Source: Flammeovirgaceae bacterium 311
GTDB lineage: Bacteria > Bacteroidota > Bacteroidia > Cytophagales > Cyclobacteriaceae
Assembly: GCA_000597885.1 (NCBI GenBank)
Contig: CP004371.1
Coordinates: forward strand, 5,212,001-5,276,000
Length of the DNA stretch: 64,000 nt
Direction: 5' to 3'
The notes under the pieces are model-generated. The model did not search any database. It was not told where the DNA came from and saw only the letters and a program-made list of their open reading frames with translations. Positions 25,668 to 33,967 of this stretch are shown here, in pieces; position 1 is the first letter of the stretch; the number at the start of each line of letters is the position of its first letter. Both the position numbers and the translations under genes were made by a program.

Positions 25668-25817
25668 TGTCCATACAGGGGTAGTAGGTTCTAGATATTA
25701 TCGCTGTCCATTCTTAAGGGCTCTGATCTGTTCATAAAGCATAAGATACTAAACTATAGAGGACGCCTTAATCTCATGTTAACCCAGGAAGTTTAGCTGC
25801 TTTTGTAGCTCTCAAAC

Positions 25818-25856
25818 TTTTGTCTCAAAAAACGGACGGTTTTGTCTCAATAAACG
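25818..25856. repeat. Two tandem 17-nt repeats near the IS1182 remnant end
   Basis: TTTTGTCTCAAAAAACG (25818-25834) and TTTTGTCTCAATAAACG (25840-25856) differ by one base and repeat with a 22-nt period. They lie about 130 bp beyond the stop end of the transposase remnant and may be the terminal binding sites of that IS. Confidence 0.45.
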
Positions 25857-25989
25857 AGGATTTTTCATACATTAACAACAGCCGGTGTCTAGGCAACGGC
25901 TTTATTCAACGGAAGTCAGAGTGTGCAAAAACTCTCTTTTCTCTAAAAGAGTGGTCTTGGCTTTCTTTCAGGGGCATTTTCAGCCCTTC

Positions 25990-26488
25990 TCAGTCACTGC
26001 ATTTTAATTGCCTATTTTCCGCTCTAAGAATCAAGAGTTGCTTAAAAAGCCTCTGGTAAAATGTTGTAAGTGAGACAAAAGCAGCCATTAGCCACTTCTT
26101 CTTGTTTTTCAGCAGTTTCAATAGCTTGGCAACCCCTAAAATGGACATAGCTCTCCTGAGTTTATAGCAGGTGAAGATAAGGGCCAGTTCTCCGTTAACT
26201 TTCTTCAGACCCTTCATCAGCGTATAGGTGTAGCCCCAGCCTGCGCTGCCCGAACTCGCTTGATGGACCAAAGGGATGCTCCACGATTGCCTGTCGCTTT
26301 CGGTAGGCTTCTTTCTGCTTTAACAGCCTTTCATTGTTGGCCTGGATGGCAGCGGCGTGCTCGGAGCGGACAATGATCCTACCCACTTTGTTAGCCGTGC
26401 ACGGGTGGAGTTCCGTGTAAGCCGACAAATAATTCCCAGACAACAAAGAAACGTTTGACAATCCTACCAATAAGCTTCTCCACGGCAA
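25990..26488 (-). pseudogene. IS1182-family transposase remnant (C-terminal part, frameshifted)
   Basis: Two overlapping minus-strand frames together spell the end of an IS1182-type DDE transposase: IIVRSEHAAAIQANNERLLK and QAIVEHPFG in the first (26195-26488), then WGYTYTLMKGLKKVNGEL and CYKLRRAMSILGVAKLLKLL in the second (25990-26271). The catalytic N-terminal two thirds is missing. The break between frames falls at 26239-26256, where an extra 14 nt of GC-rich sequence sits between the codons for VEHPFG..IK and WGYTYT. The element cannot encode an active transposase. It stands just inside the left edge of the putative island. Confidence 0.8.
26239..26256 (-). repeat. GC-rich insert in IS1182 remnant
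   Basis: The family pattern has about 4 nt between the AAGCG and TGGGGC codons here, but 18 nt are present, a net gain of about 14 nt, in the sequence AGTTCGGGCAGCGCAGGC on the minus strand. It resembles the inserts in the IS3 elements in size and GC content, less clearly in sequence. Confidence 0.4.
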
Positions 26489-26725
26489 ACACCCACTGAG
26501 ATAAAAGTAAGTGCCGCAGTTTCATTTGGGTGTAATTTTTTTTGTACTTGACTGTATCAAATCGATACAACAAGTGTATCAAAATCGAACAGGTTTAAAA
26601 TAAATAATTGTGTAAAATGCTGATATTTAATTGGTTGTACTTTGGTACTCACTTTGCCAGTAGATTTGAAAGGACTCCCCTTCAGTATTTGGCTTATTTT
26701 TCATTAAAAATCATCACTTTAAGTC

Positions 26726-29065
26726 ATGATAAAGAACTATCTAAAAATCGCTATACGGGTACTCTGGAAAAACAAGCTTTTTTCATTTGTCAATATTTTG
26801 GGCTTGTCTTTGAGTATGGCGGTTGGGGTCATTCTTTTTACAGGCTTGAAAGCCGATATCGATACAGACCATTTCCATCCGGAATTAGATAAAATAGTCC
26901 GGATACTCACACAGGAAACAAAAGACGGGGAACAAGCCAAATGGGCAACAGCTCCCTTGCCGCTGGCGTCTAAGCTGGACAGTATCTCCTTTGTTGAAAA
27001 AACCGTAAAAGTACGTCTGGCAGGAAAACATAACCTGCAAACCGACAGAGGCGACATACCCATTGACATAACTTTTTCAGAGCCTTCTTTTTTTGATGTT
27101 TTTGGCTTTAAATTACTGTCAGGCAATGCACAAAGCCTTGCCGATAATCCCACCACCCTTTTCTTAACTGAAAGTACAGCAGAAAAGATATTTGGCAACG
27201 CCAGCGCCTTAGGCCAAACTGTCCGATTTGAAAACTTGGGTTCTTATACCGTTGGAGGAATTATCCAGGACCCGCCTTTAAGAACGCATCTGCCCGTTGA
27301 GGCAATGATTTCTGTTAATGCTGCGAAAATGCTCGAAAAGGAAGGAGCAATCAGTGATATTTCGCAAAACTGGGAGCACTTCAAGAGTTCTGCAGTTTAT
27401 GCCCGTTTAAAATCAGAAGATAATTTAAGTCAACTCAATACCACACTCCAAAACTACAACCGGAAACTGGATAAGAGCAATCTTCAGTTTTTGACACAAC
27501 CCGTAGAAGATATTACCCCTGGAAATAATGATATTAAAAATGACCCCAATGTCGGCACCACTTGGGAGAGCATAACAATACAGCTGTCTTTAATTCTGGC
27601 TCTCACCCTTTTGTCTGCTTTCAACTATATCAGTCTGGCATTGGCGCGTGCCGTCTCCCGGGCGCAGGAAGTAGGTATCCGCAAAACGATAGGCGCAACA
27701 AGAGGACAGATTATTGGTCAGTTCTTAACAGAAGCCACCCTTGTTGCCGTGTTGGCTTTGTTGTTTACATTGCCTTGTGTCATTATTTTAATGAATTCTA
27801 TACCCGATATGGAGGTGACATTTTCCTGGGATATAACCTTAATTTTAGGCTTGTTAGCCTACGCAGTTATCACAGGCTTAGTCGCAGGGGCGCTCCCCTC
27901 ATGGATACTGTCAGCGTTTAAGCCCATACAAACTTTGCGTAAAATGAAAAATGTTAAGCTGTTTCGGACTGTTTCTTTTTATAAGATTTTGGTTGTTGTG
28001 CAATTTTCAGTTCTGATCATCCTTATGATTCAGGTTGTCATGCTGGCGGATTATGAAATAAAAAGCAGTGCCATCATTGAATCAACTGTGCCAGCCAACG
28101 TCCTGACACTTGATTTGAAAGGTGAAAAATATGAAAACCTGCAAAACGAAATAAGCCAGTTAAGTCAGGTAGAAACAACTTTGGCAACTAACTGGTATCA
28201 TAAACCCATGAAACTGGGCAAATCTTCTGTAACATTAAATGATAAAATCCTGGAAATAAATTACGTAAGCATTGACCCGAAGACAATTGAAACAGAAGGA
28301 ATCAGTTTAAAACGCGGGCAGAATTTTCCTGAAAATATGCCTCAAAGTGCTGAGCAGTACGTGTTGGTGAATGAAGCTGCCGCAGAATTAATGCAGTCTG
28401 AGAAATCGGAGACTTTAGTGGGTCAGAATTTGTTATTGGATTCTACATATGTACAAGTCATTGGCATCATGCCCAATGAAATTATTGACGAACAACGCCC
28501 TCTAATGTATCGGTATTTGCCAAATGAAATATCCACCCTTATCATAAAAACAAAGCCGAATACAGAATTGGCAGCGACCAAAGCCATTCAAACCTTATGG
28601 AATAACAATTTTCCTGAAAAAACAGCAAATCTTCATAATTTAAAAGAACACCGTTATTCAGGAGCAAGCAGTGGAGACAGAATCGGTCTTTTTGGAGGCA
28701 TGGCGCTCCTTGTTTTTATAATCGCCGGTTTGGGCATTTTAGGCGTAGCAAGTTACTCCGTAGAAACACGCACTAAAGAACTAGGTATAAGAAAGGTGTT
28801 GGGAGCAAGCAAAATAAAATTGGTGTGGACAGTTACAAGAAATTTTGGCATTCTTATGCTAATTGCCGGACTTATTGGTGTTCCGGCTGGCTTTTTTGCC
28901 GGTGATTTAATTAGACAGGATCTGGGTAGCAATCTGGTTAATTTGAGTTTTATAAATATAAGTATAGGTTTTAGTTTGGTTGCCATACTCGGGCTACTGG
29001 TAGTCCTATCCCAAACCATCCGGGCGGGGCAAATTAAACCTGTAAAAGTTTTAAAAGCAGAGTAA
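26726..29065 (+). CDS. MacB/FtsX-type ABC transporter permease
   Basis: A 779-residue permease with the typical Bacteroidetes start MIKNYLKIAIRVLWKNKLFS followed by the first helix. A periplasmic MacB_PCD domain spans about residues 45-240. A first FtsX domain lies at about 285-400 (LSAFNYISLALARAVSRAQE, VGIRKTIGATRGQIIGQFL). Then come a linking helix near 425, a second periplasmic domain, and a second FtsX domain from about 655 to the end (LGIRKVLGASKIKLVWTVTR). Family members export or mechanically transmit signals with a MacB-like ATPase. No ATPase or membrane-fusion protein lies beside it, so it is an orphan here. Flanked by IS debris on both sides, it is probably acquired. Confidence 0.9.
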   Translation: MIKNYLKIAIRVLWKNKLFSFVNILGLSLSMAVGVILFTGLKADIDTDHFHPELDKIVRILTQETKDGEQAKWATAPLPLASKLDSISFVEKTVKVRLAGKHNLQTDRGDIPIDITFSEPSFFDVFGFKLLSGNAQSLADNPTTLFLTESTAEKIFGNASALGQTVRFENLGSYTVGGIIQDPPLRTHLPVEAMISVNAAKMLEKEGAISDISQNWEHFKSSAVYARLKSEDNLSQLNTTLQNYNRKLDKSNLQFLTQPVEDITPGNNDIKNDPNVGTTWESITIQLSLILALTLLSAFNYISLALARAVSRAQEVGIRKTIGATRGQIIGQFLTEATLVAVLALLFTLPCVIILMNSIPDMEVTFSWDITLILGLLAYAVITGLVAGALPSWILSAFKPIQTLRKMKNVKLFRTVSFYKILVVVQFSVLIILMIQVVMLADYEIKSSAIIESTVPANVLTLDLKGEKYENLQNEISQLSQVETTLATNWYHKPMKLGKSSVTLNDKILEINYVSIDPKTIETEGISLKRGQNFPENMPQSAEQYVLVNEAAAELMQSEKSETLVGQNLLLDSTYVQVIGIMPNEIIDEQRPLMYRYLPNEISTLIIKTKPNTELAATKAIQTLWNNNFPEKTANLHNLKEHRYSGASSGDRIGLFGGMALLVFIIAGLGILGVASYSVETRTKELGIRKVLGASKIKLVWTVTRNFGILMLIAGLIGVPAGFFAGDLIRQDLGSNLVNLSFINISIGFSLVAILGLLVVLSQTIRAGQIKPVKVLKAE

Positions 29066-29159
29066 AAAAGGTAAAACATTCATTGGCAGGTTATAACGAT
29101 GGCGAGACAATTAATTCTATACCACGACACCATGACGACAATGTATCGACCGACTACAT

Positions 29160-29234
29160 TTGCGAGAAGAAGGGCACATGTTGCTAATCGAGTAGACGGC
29201 CGTGAGCTATAAACCCACGGAGTGCCTCTCACAC
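29160..29234 (-). other. Possible group II intron 3' fragment (tentative)
   Basis: Read on the minus strand, this stretch begins GTGTGAGAGGCACTCCGTG at 29234 and contains a 7-bp hairpin (CCGTGGG/CTCACGG, one wobble), then GTCTACTCGATTAGC. The order GTGAGAGG, hairpin, CTACTC resembles sequence found downstream of reverse transcriptase genes in group II introns. No domain V or reading frame was found, and the IS3 left end begins directly at 29235. I rate this as weak. Confidence 0.25.
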
Positions 29235-29329
29235 TGTAGGCTTACCCGAAGTTCGGCCATTTAACAGTTAGAAAAACTACTAACCGGGCCCCGGCGGCTT
29301 TAAATGGAATGAAAAAGACAAAATTTACC

Positions 29330-29343
29330 GGGCGCCGGCCGCC
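29330..29343 (+). repeat. GC-rich mini-insert, 14 nt
   Basis: GGGCGCCGGCCGCC interrupts orfA between the codons for KFT and ETQII. Confidence 0.6.
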
Positions 29344-29442
29344 GAGACACAAATCATCAAGGCCATCAAGGAGTATGAGAACGGGCGCAATGCTCAGGAG
29401 CTCTGCCGGGAGCTAGGTATCACCACTGCTGCCTTCTACAAC

Positions 29443-29458
29443 CGCGGCGGCGGACCGC
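29443..29458 (+). repeat. GC-rich mini-insert, 16 nt
   Basis: CGCGGCGGCGGACCGC lies between the FYN and WRQ codons of orfA. It is identical to the insert at 30409-30424. Confidence 0.7.
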
Positions 29459-29518
29459 TGGCGCCAGTGCTATGGAGGCCTGGAGGTAAAAGAGCTCAAA
29501 AGGATGAAGGAGCTCGAA

Positions 29519-29534
29519 CCGGGCCGCCGGAGCG
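29519..29534 (+). repeat. GC-rich mini-insert, 16 nt
   Basis: CCGGGCCGCCGGAGCG lies between the KELE and EEN codons of orfA. CCGG-GCCG-CCGG can fold as a small hairpin. Confidence 0.65.
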
Positions 29535-29621
29535 GAGGAGAATGCCCGCCTTAAGCGCATGTTTGCAGAACTCTCGCTGGTACACCATGCCCTAAAGGAT
29601 GCAGTAGAAAAAAAGCTTTAA

Positions 29622-29640
29622 GGCGGGGGCGCCCCCGGCC
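29622..29640 (+). repeat. GC-rich mini-insert at the orfA/orfB junction
   Basis: 19 nt containing the perfect 12-bp palindrome GGGGGCGCCCCC, where the family sequence is expected to have only about four (AAGGCCTG). The net gain is about 15 nt. Confidence 0.55.
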
Positions 29641-30004
29641 TGATGAGAAAAAGGCGATAGTGGGATTTATGGTAGAGGAGCATGGAGTAAGCCATTGTCA
29701 GGCCTGTACGGTAGTGAGCCTGCCCGGAAGCAGCTATCAGTACCAGCCCAAGCAAAAAGATGATACTCTTATCATTGAACAGCTAAAGAGCCTGGTTGAA
29801 AAACATCCCTCCACTGGCTTTTGGCAGTGCTACTACAGGCTACGCAAGAAGGGTCACAGCTGGAATCATAAGCGGGTATACAGGGTCTATAGCGAGTTTC
29901 GGCTCAACATCAGAAGAAGGCACAAGAAAAGATTACCTGCCAGGGTAAAGCAGGCACTGTTTCAACCAGAGAAAATCAATCAGGTTTGGTCGATAGACTT
30001 TATG

Positions 30005-30018
30005 CGGCAGCGGGGCTG
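30005..30018 (+). repeat. GC-rich mini-insert, 14 nt
   Basis: CGGCAGCGGGGCTG lies between the IDFM and SDSLW codons of orfB. CAGC-GGG-GCTG can form a hairpin. Confidence 0.6.
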
Positions 30019-30078
30019 TCTGATAGCCTCTGGGATGGAAGAACCTTTAGACTCTTGAACATCGTCGACGACTATAAC

Positions 30079-30094
30079 CGCAGCGGCGGACCGC
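30079..30094 (+). repeat. GC-rich mini-insert, 16 nt
   Basis: CGCAGCGGCGGACCGC lies between the VDDYN and REIL codons. It differs from the inserts at 29443 and 30409 by a single base. Confidence 0.7.
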
Positions 30095-30408
30095 AGGGAG
30101 ATCCTCACTATGGAAGCTGATCTGTCAATTCCTGCTCTGCGCCTTATTCGGGTACTAGAGTACCTAAAGGAGTTCAGAGGATTGCCGGAATGATCAGAGT
30201 GGATAACGGGCCTGAATTTATCTCTTATAAGCTAGAATGCTGGTGCAGAGAGAATAAGATCCGTCTGGTAGTCATTCTGTCAGGTAAACCCATGCAGAAC
30301 GCTTATGTGGAGCGATGCAATGGCAGCATCAGAAGAGAACTTCTAAATGCCTATGTGTTCAGAACCTTATCAGAAGTGCGAGAAAAAGCAGAAGAATGGC
30401 GACTGGAC

Positions 30409-30424
30409 CGCGGCGGCGGACCGC
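30409..30424 (+). repeat. GC-rich mini-insert, 16 nt
   Basis: CGCGGCGGCGGACCGC lies between the WRLD and YNHHRPH codons. It is an exact second copy of 29443-29458. Confidence 0.7.
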
Positions 30425-30670
30425 TACAATCACCACCGGCCTCACCAGGCGCTGAACTTCAGAGCACCTGCTGATTTATTAGAAGAAATTGTAAATTGAA
30501 AATCAACTTTTAACTGGCCCAATTTTCAGGGGAGCTTACATCCGCAGCGGCGCTACTGATTTATTCTAAAGTGTCCGCAGTTACTTCTCCAACAGCTTGC
30601 TGTGTTAACTGGCTCCAATCTCTTTGTGTAGCTGGAAGAAAAACGCGCTTCTCTGCGCTCTTTCGAAGAG

Positions 30671-30741
30671 ATGTTACATGAGCACAAATGTCTGTAACAT
30701 ACCGGCATGGGGATGTTACATGCTCATGAATGCATGTAACA
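30671..30741. promoter_or_regulatory. Pair of similar palindromes, candidate operators for LacI regulator
   Basis: Palindrome 1 is ATGTTACA ... TGTAACAT (30671-30700, 14-nt spacer). Palindrome 2 is TGTTACATG ... CATGTAACA (30714-30741, 10-nt spacer). The ATGTTACATG half-sites of the two lie 42 bp apart, close to four helical turns. They stand about 265 bp before the lacI-type start and could be autoregulatory operators. They could also form RNA hairpins. The remaining parts of 30541-31004 show no gene. Confidence 0.5.
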
Positions 30742-31004
30742 CTGTTGTTTACACCCTCGCCAAGTTGTCAATATATTTGTTTTCACGGATCATTTACAAA
30801 AAGTCAATTATCCTTCTGCTTGGACAGGTGGGCTGCATTGCTAATTATTTTCCTCTTCAATGAAGGGTAAAACTGTGAGTAGCATGCTTGGCGCATAGCA
30901 TAACCATGCAGCCTTATAGGAGAATGCTGGACATAAGCAGACGTATAGCGGCAGCTGCTGTAAAGGCACCCTCCACCGATCCGGAAGGAACTAATAAGCG
31001 TACC

Positions 31005-32042
31005 ATGAACAAGAGAAAAGTGTTATTAAAAGACATTGCCAAACATCTGGGGGTCTCAGCATCTACAGTGTCCATGGCATTGAAAGATCACCCGGATCTA
31101 AGTTCAGCTACTATAGAAAAAATAAAAAAACTTGCCGTTGAATGGGGCTATACAGCTAACCCCTGGGCGAAGTTTATGGATAAACAACATAGTAATACCA
31201 TAGGGGTGATAGTGCCTGATGTCACTACGCTTTTTTATCCTTCTATTATTTGTGGCATAGAAGATGTTGCCAAAGCAAACGGGTACGACATTGTTATCAC
31301 TTCCTCACAGAATTCTTTCAGCAAAGAAAAAGAAAACCTGAACAAGCTGCTAAGGCTGCGGGTAAATGGAATTATGGTGTGCCTGGCACAAGAAACAGCA
31401 GAATATAGCCATTTCGATAAAATCATTGATGCAAATATTCCCATGGTGTTCATTGATAGGGTGTGCAGAACCAATGAAGTATCGTCCGTGGTATTCGATC
31501 TGGTAGCAGCAGCCCGGGAACTAACCATTCATCTATACCAACAGGGCGCAACTAAAATCGCCCTTCTTACTGGGCTTCCTGACCAAAACGATACCAGAGA
31601 GAAAATAGAAGGGTATAAGAAGGGCTTGCAAGCCTGTGGACTGTCGTTTGATGAGCGACTTCTGGTTTATTCTGATATGAAGTCCGAGGGAGCTGCCCAT
31701 GCTACTAAAAAATTGCTATCGCTGAAGTATCCTCCTGATGGTATTCTGGGTGCAAATGATGAAATAGTCTTATCAGCTATAAAAGAAATAAAAAGGAAAG
31801 GGCTGAAAATTCCACAGGATATAGGCCTTGCAGGATTCGCAGATGAGTTTCATGCAACAGTACTAGAGCCTTCCCTAACTTCCATCGCTTATCCAAGTTT
31901 CGAAATAGGACAGGAAGCCACCCATTTGTTACTCAATGAAATCAACTCTGAGAAAACCAGCGTTGTTCAGCAGCTCTGTATGCAATCGAAACTGGTAGTG
32001 CGTGCATCATCAAAGCAGGCAACCTACAAGTCGCTGACTTGA
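31005..32042 (+). CDS. LacI-family transcriptional regulator
   Basis: A 345-residue regulator. I chose the ATG at 31005 because it gives the standard LacI start MNKRKVLLKDIAKHLGVSAS with the helix-turn-helix at residues 7-30 (STVSMALKDHPDLSSATIEK). A longer frame open from 30888 adds 39 residues without family likeness. The hinge region GYTANPWAKFMDKQHSNTIG leads into a periplasmic-binding-protein-like effector domain (VPDVTTLFYPSIICGIEDVA, MVFIDRVCR, PPDGILGANDEIVLSAIKEI). It lies directly upstream of the hemicellulase genes and probably senses a sugar released by them. Whether it acts as repressor or activator is not shown. Confidence 0.88.
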   Translation: MNKRKVLLKDIAKHLGVSASTVSMALKDHPDLSSATIEKIKKLAVEWGYTANPWAKFMDKQHSNTIGVIVPDVTTLFYPSIICGIEDVAKANGYDIVITSSQNSFSKEKENLNKLLRLRVNGIMVCLAQETAEYSHFDKIIDANIPMVFIDRVCRTNEVSSVVFDLVAAARELTIHLYQQGATKIALLTGLPDQNDTREKIEGYKKGLQACGLSFDERLLVYSDMKSEGAAHATKKLLSLKYPPDGILGANDEIVLSAIKEIKRKGLKIPQDIGLAGFADEFHATVLEPSLTSIAYPSFEIGQEATHLLLNEINSEKTSVVQQLCMQSKLVVRASSKQATYKSLT

Positions 32043-32111
32043 TGCTTTCATTGTGAAATTGATCTGTGCGTACGCTTTGATTACTGTTCTAAATATTTGG
32101 AATGTTAGAAA

Positions 32112-33872
32112 ATGAAGAAGATGAATTTTAGAATTTCTCCTCTGGCAAATAAATTAATAGGGTTGCCGTGTATTTTGATGGTCTTATTTTCTGTTTTGGG
32201 GTTAGCGGGAAATAGCCAGACAAAGATCAAGCCAGCCAAAAATGCACCAGTGTTTTCCAATTTTGTCTACGAAGGAAAAGACCAGATTTACAAAGACCAT
32301 CCATTAGAGGCCGATGAATTTTACACGCCTATTTTGCAGGGTATGTATCCTGACCCTGCTATTACCCGCAAAGGCGATGATTATTACCTGGTAAACTCCA
32401 CCTTTGCGGTCTTTCCAGGCGTGCCAATTTTCCACTCAAAAGACCTGGTGAACTGGAGGCAGATTGGCCATGTGCTCGACAGACCCTCACAGTTAAAGGT
32501 GCATGATACCGGCATCAGCGCGGGAGTGTATGCACCCGATATTGAGTACAACCCCCACAACGACACCTTTTACATGATCGTTACGCAATTTGCCGGCGGG
32601 TTTGGCAATATTGTGGTAAAAACAAAGGACCCTCTGAAGGGCTGGAGCGACCCGTTTAAATTAAAATTTGAGGGAATAGACCCCGCGCTTTTCTTTGATG
32701 AGGACGGCAAAGCCTACGTGGTGCACAACGATGCCCCGGATAAAGGAAAAGAACTTTACGAAGGGCACCGCGTGATCAAGATCTGGGAATATAATCTGGA
32801 GAAGGACCAGGTGATTGACGGCACCGACAAGATAATTGTTGACGGCGGGGTGGATCTGTCCAAAAAGCCTATCTGGATTGAAGCACCTCATATTTACAAA
32901 AAGGAGGGACGTTATTTCCTGATGTGTGCCGAAGGCGGCACAGGCGGATGGCACAGCGAAGTGGTGTTTGTAAGCGACGATCCGAAAGGACCTTATGTGC
33001 CGGCACCTAACAACCCCATTTTAAGCCAGCGATATTTGAACCCTGAGCGGATTAACAAAGTAGATTGGGCCGGCCACTCTGACATGGTAGAAGGGCCCGA
33101 TGGAGAGTACTATGGCGTTTTCCTGGCCATCCGGCCAAACGAAAAAGGCAGGGTGAACATTGGCCGCGAAACCTTTATACTGCCCATCGACTGGTCGGGA
33201 GAATTCCCGGTATTTATCAATGGCCTGATACCCCTGGAACCAAAGCTGAAAATGCCCGCAGGTGTTGAAAACAAAACCGGTAGGGATGGATTTTTACCCA
33301 ATGGGAACTTTACCTACAGCGATAATTTTTCTGCTCCAAAGCTGGATTATCGGTGGGTTGGCTTAAGAGGCCCCCGCGAAAATTTTGTTTCCCTCACCAA
33401 ACAGGGCCTGAAGATAAATCCCTTTCCGGTGAGCATAAAGGAAGTGAAGCCCACCTCTACCTTATTTTACCGACAGCAGCACAACAACTTCTCCTACACC
33501 ACAAGTCTCAATTACAAGCCGGCATCTGAAAAAGAACTGGCCGGCATTGTGTGCTTGCAAAGCGAAAAGTTTAACTACGTATTTGGCCTGACCCGAAAAG
33601 GGGCCGATTATTATGTGCTGCTGGAAAGAACTGAAAACGGTGTATCCAAAACCATTGCCAGCCAAAAAATTGAATTAAAGAATCCCCTACGGTTGCAGGT
33701 GGAAGCAACAGGCGATGACTACCGATTTAATTATTCCACCAATGGCACAGACTTTCAGAATCTGGGCGGCACTGTTTCGGGCGATATTCTTTCGACCGAT
33801 GTGGACAAAGGCTTCACAGGTTGTATGATTGGCTTATATGCTACCTCTGCCAACGATGCTCTGCCGCAATAA
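32112..33872 (+). CDS. GH43 beta-xylosidase/arabinofuranosidase with GH43_C2 domain
   Basis: This 586-residue secreted enzyme has an N-terminal hydrophobic signal (residues 14-33). The five-bladed beta-propeller GH43 domain spans about 75-370. The three catalytic acids fit Asp81 in GMYPDPAITRKG, Asp190 in FEGIDPALFFDEDG and Glu257 in IWIEAPHIYKKEG. A beta-sandwich GH43_C2 domain follows from about 405 (DNFSAPKLDYRWVGLRGPRE), typical of xylosidase-type members. It should remove xylose or arabinose from xylan side chains or ends; the exact specificity is open. It is the first gene of a same-strand hydrolase run. Confidence 0.88.
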   Translation: MKKMNFRISPLANKLIGLPCILMVLFSVLGLAGNSQTKIKPAKNAPVFSNFVYEGKDQIYKDHPLEADEFYTPILQGMYPDPAITRKGDDYYLVNSTFAVFPGVPIFHSKDLVNWRQIGHVLDRPSQLKVHDTGISAGVYAPDIEYNPHNDTFYMIVTQFAGGFGNIVVKTKDPLKGWSDPFKLKFEGIDPALFFDEDGKAYVVHNDAPDKGKELYEGHRVIKIWEYNLEKDQVIDGTDKIIVDGGVDLSKKPIWIEAPHIYKKEGRYFLMCAEGGTGGWHSEVVFVSDDPKGPYVPAPNNPILSQRYLNPERINKVDWAGHSDMVEGPDGEYYGVFLAIRPNEKGRVNIGRETFILPIDWSGEFPVFINGLIPLEPKLKMPAGVENKTGRDGFLPNGNFTYSDNFSAPKLDYRWVGLRGPRENFVSLTKQGLKINPFPVSIKEVKPTSTLFYRQQHNNFSYTTSLNYKPASEKELAGIVCLQSEKFNYVFGLTRKGADYYVLLERTENGVSKTIASQKIELKNPLRLQVEATGDDYRFNYSTNGTDFQNLGGTVSGDILSTDVDKGFTGCMIGLYATSANDALPQ

Positions 33873-33967
33873 AAGTTAATATCCCATTATGAGAATAACA
33901 GATAGGGCTGGTTGCCTGTTCCTTTTTTTTCGCTCCTGATCATTCTGGAATAGTAACAATTTCTTGT

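Larger units (their letters stand above)
29309..29621 (+). pseudogene. IS3 transposase orfA, disrupted
   Basis: The ATG at 29309 starts MKKTKFT. The rest (ETQIIKAIKEYENGRNAQEL, then WRQCYGGLEVKELKRMKELE, then ENARLKRMFAELSLVHHAL) is spread over several frames because three GC-rich inserts (29330-29343, 29443-29458, 29519-29534) interrupt it. Removing exactly these bases restores a normal helix-turn-helix orfA ending at the TAA at 29619. Confidence 0.75.
29642..30499 (+). pseudogene. IS3 transposase orfB, disrupted
   Basis: Fragments of an rve-type transposase run EKKAIVGFMVEEHGVSHCQA, STGFWQCYYRLRKKGHSWNH, INQVWSIDFM, then SDSLWDGRTFRLLNIVDDYN, then ADLSIPALRLIRVLEYLKEF, then MIRVDNGPEFISYKLECWC, YVERCNGSIRRELLN and finally YNHHRPHQALNF to a TGA at 30497. 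The DDE residues are visible in IDFM, VDNGPE and near NGSIRRE. Frames are broken by inserts at 30005, 30079 and 30409 and by a missing base near 30190, where family sequence would read CCGGGAATG. Confidence 0.75.
29235..30540 (+). mobile_element. IS3-family insertion sequence, inactivated
   Basis: The right end (revcomp TGTAAGCTCCCCTGAAAATT) and the left end at 29235 (TGTAGGCTTACCCGAAGTTC) are related inverted repeats, giving an element of 1306 bp. It contains a two-frame transposase: orfA with a HTH (QELCRELGITTAAFYN) and orfB with the rve integrase core. An A-rich slippery region (AAAAAAAG) lies at the orfA/orfB junction. No matching target duplication is visible at the borders. At least seven GC-rich 14-16 nt inserts break the reading frames, plus a one-base deletion near 30190. 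Confidence 0.8.

Noticed and set aside
30541-30556. CCGCAGCGGCGC directly after the IS3 right end as a further mini-insert
   Set aside because: It resembles the others, but without a reading frame or an empty site there is no way to show that it is inserted.
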